Origin: JACRJW01 sp964359095 | GTDB lineage: Bacteria > Patescibacteriota > Patescibacteriia > UBA9934 > GWF2-40-263 | Length of the DNA: 11,363 nucleotides | Assembly: GCA_964359095.1 (NCBI GenBank) | Contig: CAYHRJ010000032.1 | Location: forward strand, 1-11,363 | Direction of reading: 5' to 3' | Part shown: positions 6,557 to 11,363 of the stretch, in pieces | Numbering within the stretch: the first letter of the stretch is position 1 | How the letters are laid out: each line of letters starts with the position of its first letter | Position numbers and translations under genes: made by a program | Notes under the pieces: model-generated | Database searches by the model: none | What the model was told of the DNA's origin: nothing | What the model saw: only the letters and a program-made list of their open reading frames with translations

Positions 6557-6620
6557 GGTTAAGGTGAGAACGGAGAGAGGTAATTCGAAAACCTTATCTA
6601 CCTGATCCACCTCACCACCT
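6536..6620 (-). promoter_or_regulatory. Large imperfect hairpin in the presumed RNase J mRNA leader
   Basis: Bases 6544-6565 pair with 6591-6612 with three mismatches in 22 positions. The stem continues, after a 2x2 loop, with AGGTGG (6536-6541) against CCACCT (6615-6620). The 25-base loop is 6566-6590. The structure ends 26 bases before the RNase J ATG. If transcribed it would be a strong leader structure, possibly a site of self-control by the nuclease. No convincing promoter is visible in 6621-6760, so the transcript may start further upstream or at a weak site I cannot identify. I see nothing else coding in 6621-6761. Confidence 0.55.
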
Positions 6621-6761
6621 TTTCACCTGTGTCTGTATTCAATTGTGAAAGAGCAAACAAGACGAGGGAACGTGATCTTTGTTGTCCTGCCATGAGATAC
6701 AGCAGGAGAGAAAAATCGCGTTGGCTTGTCAGCCATAGCTTCAGCACAGGAAACTGCACGC

Positions 6762-6791
6762 GCCCACCTTCGCCAAAGCGCTTCGGTGGGC
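6762..6791. repeat. Small palindromic element, copy 3 (downstream of tRNA-Leu)
   Basis: On the minus strand the architecture is CCCACC, GAA, GC-GCTTTG-GC, GAA, GGTGGG, with one further C-G/G-C outer pair. It shares the outer six-pair stem, GAA/GAA loop and GC inner stem with copies 1 and 2 in rnpB. It directly abuts the 17-bp hairpin that follows the tRNA. Confidence 0.65.
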
Positions 6792-6835
6792 AACCGTCGC
6801 ATCAGCAACAAAAGATACTGCTGATGCGACGGTTG
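6791..6835. repeat. Perfect 17-bp inverted repeat at the tRNA-Leu 3' end
   Basis: Arms 6791-6807 and 6819-6835 are perfect complements around an 11-base loop. The right arm overlaps the last two bases of the encoded tRNA CCA (6834-6835). In the tRNA direction no T run follows the hairpin, so it is not a standard intrinsic terminator. It more likely marks or protects a 3' end for processing. Confidence 0.8.
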
Positions 6836-6918
6836 GTGGGCGAGGAGGGACTCGAACCCTCAAGGCTTGCGCCATGCGCTTCTGAGACGCACGCGTATAC
6901 CAGTTCCGCCACTCGCCC
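6834..6918 (-). tRNA. tRNA-Leu (anticodon CAG), CCA encoded
   Basis: The 85-base RNA folds as a class II tRNA: acceptor GGGCGAG/CTCGCCC (6912-6918 with 6838-6844), a D arm with CTGG, anticodon stem TGCGT/GCGCA with loop CTCAGAA, a long variable arm (TGGCGCAAGCC), and T arm GAGGG-TTCGAGT-CCCTC. The anticodon CAG lies at 6884-6882 and reads CUG codons. Discriminator A and CCA are encoded. The first base directly follows the stop codon of the solute-binding protein, so the tRNA must be cut from that mRNA by RNase P. Confidence 0.96.
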
Positions 6919-8733
6919 TTAACGTAGAGCCTTCTTCGTTTTGATGTACCAGTCGGTGATGTTTGCAAATCGATCAGAGGGACTCACGATGTTTGTGAGA
7001 GCCTCAAGATGGATTTTTTCAGCGACTGCGTAGGCAAAACGCGACTGGTATAAAAACACAGCCGGGACATCTTTGGCAAGCAGCTCTTGGAATTGTTGGT
7101 ATTTTTGTGCGCGTACACCTTCGTCTTTTTCTTTGCGGCCGTCCACGAGTAAGGTGTCAACATCTGCATTGCTGTAACTTACAAAGTTGAGTCCACCAGA
7201 CTTAGCCTGTGAGGAATGCCAGAATGGATACGGATCAGGATCGCCTTCAAGCATGACACTCATGAGCAGCAGTTCAAAATTCTTGGGTTCAACGATCTGC
7301 GTAAGCATAACATCCGCAGGAACAAAGTTGAGAGAAATCGAGATGCCGATATTCTGCAAATCTTTTTGGATCAGGCTGGCTACCTGTTGCATTTCTTCCG
7401 TGTCAACAGCTGTGAGTGTGAGATGTAGTGGTTGTGTTTCTTCCTCGTCATCATTCGCGTTCGTTTCGTCTTTTATTCCACGGACACCAGAGGCAACATC
7501 AAGATTATAGCCTGCTTCTTCCAGTGATGAAGTCGCTTGAGACACATTGTACACGGTTTGTAGATATGTGTGGAATCCAAGCATTCCATCAAGAATAGGA
7601 TTATGAATCACTTGAGCATCAAAGAGAAGCATTTCATCGACGATATTTTGTTTTTGAATCGCTTGGGCAATCGCGGATCGGACTACAAGATCTTTCAACA
7701 AGAGTTGGACCGATTGGTTCATGTACAGAACGGTTTCTTTTGGAATGAGTGGTTGGAGAAGCTGGACGTTGCTGTTGCCTGCGACACGCGCAAGATCTTC
7801 CGTACGTACAACGCTCACACCTTCGACGTTTTTGTTTTCGAGTGCGTCTGAGAGGGCGATCGTGTCTGGGTAGAATTTGAACGTAAGGGTTTCAATAAAG
7901 GGAGGGGAGTCATAGAAGTCGTCGTAGCGTGAGAGGGTGTAGCTTCGAATAGATCCACGTTGATCTTTGGCAAATTCTGCAAATGTGAATGGGCCTGAAC
8001 CGATCGGCTGAAGGTTGAGGGCGGCAAGAGGAGCATTTTGAGGTAAGATTTCTGCCCACAGAGTTGCTGGAAGGATACCGACTGTCAGGTACTGCTCAAA
8101 TGGCGCAAACGGTTCTTTCAGGAGGAATGAGACGGTTCGTTCATCTTCTTGCACTACACTCACGTTGTAGAAGTTGTCGATCAAGGGACTGCGGTAGGCT
8201 GGATTTTGGATGGCGTTCACCGTGAAGAGCACATCGCGCGCGCGAACGTCTTCACCGTTGTGAAAGCGTGCGTGTTCTTTGATTTTGAGCGTGTAGGTCA
8301 GACCGTCGTCACTTACGATCAAGGATTCTGCGAGGTCAGGAATGTAGCCTTCGTCTGCGTCGTACTTCAAAAGTCCTGAGTAGATGAGACTCGTGAGATC
8401 CTGGTCAACATCGCTTGCCGAAGCGTAGAGCGGATTTAACAATTGAGGTTCTCCTATGAGACCCTCGGTGTATTCACCACCAATAGCCGGGATTTCGATT
8501 CGATGAGAAAGGATATACGTTCCAAGAAGAGCCGCGCACGCAAAAACAAAAACAGCAAGCGAACCAGTCAAGAGTTTTTTTTCACCGTGTGTGAGAAGAC
8601 GAGGAAGCTGTTTCCACTGTTTCCAACTCGGTATCGTCTGCGTCTTGGTAACGGAAAGAACCTGGCGCATGGTCAGGCTCTTTTTTTGGTCAGCGGGATT
8701 CTGTGAAGAGCGTTGTTGGAACAATGAACGCAT
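6919..8733 (-). CDS. Membrane-anchored peptide-type ABC solute-binding protein (family 5)
   Basis: This 604-residue protein has a cytoplasmic N-terminal stretch of about 54 residues, one TM helix (about 55-76), then a family 5 extracellular solute-binding domain (PF00496) from about residue 85. Typical sequences are PQLLNPLYASASDVDQDLTS (96-115), DGLTYTLKIKEHARFHNGEDV (143-163) and PIGSGPFTFAEF (243-254). Family members bind peptides, nickel or other small ligands for ABC import. No canonical lipobox is seen, so the TM helix is probably the anchor. An acidic insert (ETNANDDEEE) lies in the distal half. No permease or ATPase genes are in the window. Only two bases separate it from the secG stop, with no ribosome site, suggesting reinitiation. 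Its TAA touches tRNA-Leu. Confidence 0.9.
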   Translation of the reverse strand: MRSLFQQRSSQNPADQKKSLTMRQVLSVTKTQTIPSWKQWKQLPRLLTHGEKKLLTGSLAVFVFACAALLGTYILSHRIEIPAIGGEYTEGLIGEPQLLNPLYASASDVDQDLTSLIYSGLLKYDADEGYIPDLAESLIVSDDGLTYTLKIKEHARFHNGEDVRARDVLFTVNAIQNPAYRSPLIDNFYNVSVVQEDERTVSFLLKEPFAPFEQYLTVGILPATLWAEILPQNAPLAALNLQPIGSGPFTFAEFAKDQRGSIRSYTLSRYDDFYDSPPFIETLTFKFYPDTIALSDALENKNVEGVSVVRTEDLARVAGNSNVQLLQPLIPKETVLYMNQSVQLLLKDLVVRSAIAQAIQKQNIVDEMLLFDAQVIHNPILDGMLGFHTYLQTVYNVSQATSSLEEAGYNLDVASGVRGIKDETNANDDEEETQPLHLTLTAVDTEEMQQVASLIQKDLQNIGISISLNFVPADVMLTQIVEPKNFELLLMSVMLEGDPDPYPFWHSSQAKSGGLNFVSYSNADVDTLLVDGRKEKDEGVRAQKYQQFQELLAKDVPAVFLYQSRFAYAVAEKIHLEALTNIVSPSDRFANITDWYIKTKKALR

Positions 8734-8735
8734 GA

Positions 8736-8957
8736 CTAGACAAGCGCGTTAGCGAGCGAGACACCAAAAAACAAAATGGCGATGACGATGGTGAGCTGGA
8801 AGAGTTTCTTTTCCGCCCCACGCTTTGTGCGATAGACGTTGCCGCCTCCGCCAAAAGCCGCACCGAGTCCTGTGCCGCGAGCTTGTAAGAGAATTGCTGC
8901 GATCAAGAGAACGGCAAGAACAATTTGAGCAATATTGAGGATGAGTTCGACATTCAT
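8736..8957 (-). CDS. secG: Protein translocase subunit SecG
   Basis: This 73-residue membrane protein has two TM helices (about 5-23 and 53-70). The conserved SecG loop lies between them: LLQARGTGLGAAFGGGGN (23-40) and TKRGAEKKL (44-52). SecG sits beside SecYE and helps SecA-driven protein export. It is the first gene of an apparent secG, solute-binding protein, tRNA-Leu unit. The promoter -10 ends nine bases before the ATG and no ribosome site is present, so its mRNA is predicted to be leaderless. Confidence 0.93.
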   Translation of the reverse strand: MNVELILNIAQIVLAVLLIAAILLQARGTGLGAAFGGGGNVYRTKRGAEKKLFQLTIVIAILFFGVSLANALV

Positions 8958-8966
8958 AATGCGATG

Positions 8967-8995
8967 AGACTACCAAATCCACTGATTGAGGTCAA
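8967..8995 (-). promoter_or_regulatory. secG promoter, predicted leaderless
   Basis: On the minus strand TTGACC (8995-8990), a 17-base spacer and TAGTCT (8972-8967) with TG at 8975-8974 form a good extended promoter. The predicted start, about 8960, leaves three bases before the ATG at 8957. Confidence 0.75.
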
Positions 8996-9032
8996 TGGCC
9001 TATAACGCTTCACCCTCTTAAACCTTCCCCTA

Positions 9033-9041
9033 TGATATACT
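9033..9041 (+). promoter_or_regulatory. Extended -10 promoter of the DsbA-like gene, predicted leaderless
   Basis: TGATATACT combines TG (9033-9034) and TATACT (9036-9041), one mismatch from TATAAT. No -35 is seen at 17 bases (CCCTCT). Nine bases separate the -10 from the ATG at 9051. The GGAGG at 9053-9057 lies after this ATG and only two bases before the next one (9060), so it is badly placed as a ribosome site for either. Confidence 0.6.
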
Positions 9042-9050
9042 TTTCTGTAT

Positions 9051-9791
9051 ATGGAGGCTATGCAGACAGACGAACAAGTCAATCGAAAACGAAGTTGGGT
9101 TGCGACGATCGTGACTGGACTCGTCCTTGCACTGCTCATCTTGTTTGTGGCACGCGTGTTCTATTTTGCCGGCCGCATCAAGTCGGGTGATTTGGATTTT
9201 TCGACCTATAACTTTGTCGAGAGTTTTTCGACCAACATCGACCTCACGAGCGCTCCGGTGACGGATGGTGAGTTTGATGTCACAACCACGGACGATCCAA
9301 GCCTTGGGAGTTCTGATGCGCGTGTGACCATTGTCGAGTTCGCTGACTTTCAATGCCCGTATTCGCAAGAGGCAAGTTACATGATGCGGGAGCTCGCAGA
9401 AAAATATCCAAAGGACGTCTATTACGTGTATCGAGATTTTCCGCTCGCAGATATTCACTCACTCGCAGAGACGGCAGCGCAGGCAGGGGAGTGTGCGCAA
9501 GATCAGGGGAAGTTTTGGGAGTATCACGACAAGATCTATCAGAACCAAACCAGCCTCACCGAAGATGCGTTTGGCGATTTTGCGCGTGAGATCAACCTGG
9601 ATATCGATCAGTTCACGGACTGTCTTTCCTCTGGTCGCCACAAGGATGAGGTCGCAGAAGATCTGCAAGCTGGTATCGATGCCGGTGTCCGAGGAACCCC
9701 AACGTTTTTTATTAACGGGAACAGGATCGCTGGTTCAATTCCAGCTGAAGTGATGGAAGCGATTGTCGAGTCCGTCGTGAACGCGCCTTAA
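9051..9791 (+). CDS. Membrane-anchored DsbA-like thiol oxidoreductase with CPYS active site
   Basis: This 246-residue protein has one N-terminal TM helix (about 16-40) after a basic cytoplasmic end (NRKR), then an extracytoplasmic thioredoxin-like domain of the DsbA/BdbD type (PF13462-like) from about residue 80. Landmarks are VTIVEFADFQCPYS (92-105), VYYVYRDFPL (123-132), GKFWEYHDKIYQNQ (153-166) and the cis-proline loop VRGTPTFFING (213-223). Such proteins form or rearrange disulfides in exported proteins. The active site, normally CxxC, is Cys102-Pro-Tyr-Ser105. The Ser codon TCG needs two changes to become Cys, so a single-base error is unlikely. Cys148 and Cys191 occupy positions that in relatives form a second, structural pair. 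A Cys-rich pilin gene starts three bases after its stop and is the obvious substrate candidate. Confidence 0.92.
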   Translation: MEAMQTDEQVNRKRSWVATIVTGLVLALLILFVARVFYFAGRIKSGDLDFSTYNFVESFSTNIDLTSAPVTDGEFDVTTTDDPSLGSSDARVTIVEFADFQCPYSQEASYMMRELAEKYPKDVYYVYRDFPLADIHSLAETAAQAGECAQDQGKFWEYHDKIYQNQTSLTEDAFGDFAREINLDIDQFTDCLSSGRHKDEVAEDLQAGIDAGVRGTPTFFINGNRIAGSIPAEVMEAIVESVVNAP

Positions 9792-9794
9792 ATT

Positions 9795-11291
9795 ATGAGG
9801 TTTATTCGTACAGGATTCTTGCATCTGCTATCCCTGGTCGTGTGCGCAAGTTTTTTGTTTGGGGCTGCGCTGAGTGTGCAAGCGGCAGAGACGGTGTGCG
9901 GTTGTTATTGTAAAGTGGACGGCGTTGGCGCAAAAAAAATCGGTGATGTCACAGCTCAAGCTTGTCAGGACGCATGTAAGGCGCAAAAGAAACTCGTCGC
10001 CGCTTGTGCAACTGATTCGGCTCAGCTTCCTGATCAGAACATTACGTGTTTTGACGCGAGTGAATGTACGGCTCAAAATGGAACGCTGGATACAAAATAT
10101 CAACCAGGAGAATGCATGGAAGGTGAACGATATTGTTATGCCGACCCTAGTAAAGCGATAAAAGCTAAGCTTCAAGTCTCCATTGGTTCACTGACGGTTC
10201 CAGAAGATCTTGGAGAGTATGTCGCAGCAGCGTACAAATGGATGATTGGTGCCTCGACGCTTATCGCAATTGTTCTCATAATGGTTGGGGGTCTCCAGTG
10301 GACCATGGCGGCTGTCAGTGCAGAACAAATTGCAAAAGCAAAAAAACGTATCGTCAATGGCGTTGTAGGGCTTGTCTTGCTTTTATCAACGTATCTGATT
10401 CTTGCAACCGTGAATCCGAATCTCCTCAAACTTCAGGTTCCGCAATTACCGATGATAAAAACGGTCGCACTTGTAGATGGGGAAACCAGTTGTGGTTATT
10501 TGACTGGTCTTTGGGGAGAGAGTGCAACGTATCTTACGAAAAATGGTGCACCGACAGACTCACCACATGCGACAGACCAACCTCCTCCAAAAGGTGGGAA
10601 GCCCTATACACTTGAGAAACCGAGCAAGGGAGTTGAGTGTGGTTCTGTTGCAACCATCACGAAAGATTGGGAGGGAAATTCGGTGACTCCAGAAGGAACA
10701 ACCTGCACCTACGATTACTGTGAGGACAAGGGAGAAAAATGTTTTGTGTCTGCGGCTGGTGGGCAATGCGTTGGGTGCAAAGAAATCGTGAGCGGCAATT
10801 CTTATTTTACACCCTCCACAAGCATTTGTTCCGCCCTCTCTCTTCCCACAACTTTTTTAGGAGATGGCACGCACAATCAACAGATTCAGCAATGTTTTTG
10901 GACGAATGCTGCGATTTTTCTTGATAGAGCCGACCTTACAGCCGACTACAGCACATGGGATGATGGAACATGCGCGATGTTAACCATTGATTGTAGTCAA
11001 ATTACAACATGTTGGGATTATAAGACGAAGGCGAAAGTTGAGAACACCGTTGGGACACTAGAGCTAGGTTCTGTTCCATTTTCTGGTACTGTGAACACAG
11101 TCTTTGGAGATATATTGATGGGTGACGAATCTTTAGCATCAGTGTGCAATGACGATCCATGCTTGGTTTCAGCGCGAAAGGAAATGGAAAATATGGAGTG
11201 CGTCTCCCCTGTTTTCGCAGGAGACAATTCCACTCTTACGACATTGTTAACCTTTCTTTTATCAAACAATTGCGTTCCGAGAACTAAGTAA
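9795..11291 (+). CDS. T4SS-pilin-like membrane protein with two Cys-rich extracytoplasmic domains
   Basis: This 498-residue protein starts with a signal peptide (about 1-30, ending SVQA). A Cys-rich domain (31-115) follows with 10 Cys, including CGCYC at 35-39. A two-helix segment comes next: TM1 about 146-170 (WMIGASTLIAIVLIMVGGL), a short basic loop (KAKKR, 181-185) and TM2 about 187-206. This matches the VirB2/TrbC-like pilin family common in CPR bacteria (PF18895 type). The C-terminal domain (about 207-498) has 16 Cys. Basic-loop-inside topology puts both Cys-rich regions outside. Ordinary members are little more than the helical part; the nearly 300-residue C-terminal extension is unusual, and I do not recognise it. 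It is cotranscribed with the DsbA-like gene. No ribosome site is visible, so coupling to the upstream stop is likely. A terminator follows. Confidence 0.8.
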   Translation: MRFIRTGFLHLLSLVVCASFLFGAALSVQAAETVCGCYCKVDGVGAKKIGDVTAQACQDACKAQKKLVAACATDSAQLPDQNITCFDASECTAQNGTLDTKYQPGECMEGERYCYADPSKAIKAKLQVSIGSLTVPEDLGEYVAAAYKWMIGASTLIAIVLIMVGGLQWTMAAVSAEQIAKAKKRIVNGVVGLVLLLSTYLILATVNPNLLKLQVPQLPMIKTVALVDGETSCGYLTGLWGESATYLTKNGAPTDSPHATDQPPPKGGKPYTLEKPSKGVECGSVATITKDWEGNSVTPEGTTCTYDYCEDKGEKCFVSAAGGQCVGCKEIVSGNSYFTPSTSICSALSLPTTFLGDGTHNQQIQQCFWTNAAIFLDRADLTADYSTWDDGTCAMLTIDCSQITTCWDYKTKAKVENTVGTLELGSVPFSGTVNTVFGDILMGDESLASVCNDDPCLVSARKEMENMECVSPVFAGDNSTLTTLLTFLLSNNCVPRTK

Positions 11292-11294
11292 ATG

Positions 11295-11325
11295 AACACA
11301 GGGTCAATCACTTGCCCTGTGTTTT
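11295..11325 (+). terminator. Intrinsic terminator of the DsbA-pilin unit
   Basis: Arms AACACAGGG (11295-11303) and CCCTGTGTT (11315-11323) enclose an 11-base loop and end in TTTT (11322-11325). It begins three bases after the pilin stop codon. Confidence 0.85.
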
Positions 11326-11352
11326 GACGAAGACGATCAGGTGTGATACTTT
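11324..11352 (+). promoter_or_regulatory. Promoter for the next gene to the right
   Basis: TTGACG (11324-11329), a 17-base spacer and TACTTT (11347-11352) with TG at 11344-11345 form an extended promoter like those of rnpB and secG. Its -35 uses the last two Ts of the preceding terminator. The start would be about 11359. No ATG lies nine bases after the -10, so the product has a longer leader or is an RNA. Confidence 0.6.
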
Positions 11353-11363
11353 CATGCTATAAG

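Noticed and set aside
6523..6628. CRISPR-like array
   Set aside because: Repeats are only 17 bases, directly joined without spacers, and the further copies are inverted and degenerate.
6791..6835. Intrinsic terminator after tRNA-Leu
   Set aside because: The stem is strong, but no T run follows in the tRNA direction, so I list it as an inverted repeat.
6629..6968. Overlapping short frames on both strands around the tRNA
   Set aside because: They are translations through tRNA-Leu, the hairpins and the end of the solute-binding protein gene.
9009..9014. TTCACC as -35 for the DsbA-like gene promoter
   Set aside because: The spacer to the -10 would be 21 bases, outside the usable range; the promoter is better read as an extended -10 without a -35.
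9053..9057. GGAGG as a ribosome site for the DsbA-like gene
   Set aside because: It starts inside the first ATG codon at 9051 and is only two bases before the second ATG at 9060, too close for normal use; the -10 spacing favours a leaderless start at 9051.

Overview
The window looks like a compact bacterial chromosome segment from a Patescibacteria (Candidate Phyla Radiation) genome. The clues are a two-TM pilin of the CPR-type T4SS_pilin kind fused to large Cys-rich ectodomains, a short RNase J-centred RNA decay set, a membrane-anchored family-5 solute-binding protein placed between secG and a tRNA, a reduced-looking RNase P RNA, and very small intergenic spaces. The standard genetic code fits: every assigned gene ends in TAA or TAG, and no in-frame TGA has to be read through. 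The phylum is an inference; I cannot place the window more finely with confidence.

Layout, left to right. (1) Minus strand, 1-2125: a nucleotidyltransferase of the AbiEii/AbiGii toxin family (cut by the window edge), its overlapping 66-residue partner, and upstream of them a polyprenyl-phosphate sugar phosphotransferase that starts capsule or glycan assembly. (2) Plus strand, 2151-2822: rnpB, the RNase P RNA, with a strong promoter, a shared bidirectional terminator, and a 100-N assembly gap in its 5' part. (3) Minus strand, 2829-4501: a RelE-like toxin and ribbon-helix-helix antitoxin pair with its own promoter and operator, followed 16 bases later by trpS. (4) Minus strand, 4505-6620: RNase J with a disordered N-terminal extension, a terminator, and a large repeat-built hairpin upstream of its start. 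(5) Minus strand, 6762-8995: secG, a peptide-type solute-binding protein and tRNA-Leu(CAG), apparently one transcript; the tRNA begins at the base after the protein's stop codon. (6) Plus strand, 9033-11325: a DsbA-like membrane thiol oxidoreductase whose active site reads CPYS instead of CxxC, and three bases after it a 498-residue pilin-like membrane protein with 26 extracytoplasmic cysteines. The window ends with a promoter for the next gene.

Two signals run across the window. First, the best promoters share an extended -10 of the form TGnTAnnnT. In four protein genes exactly nine bases separate this -10 from the ATG, which predicts mRNAs with about three leader bases (effectively leaderless); the rnpB promoter serves as an internal calibration of the start point. 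Second, a small palindromic element (six-base outer stem, GAA/GAA or TTC/TTC internal loop, GC inner stem) occurs three times, twice inside the RNase P RNA and once beside tRNA-Leu.

The genes form three themes: RNA processing and decay (rnpB, RNase J, RelE-like toxin, tRNA-Leu, trpS), envelope and export (sugar transferase, SecG, solute-binding protein), and an extracytoplasmic disulfide module (DsbA-like protein plus Cys-rich pilin). The last is the best candidate for an undescribed system.
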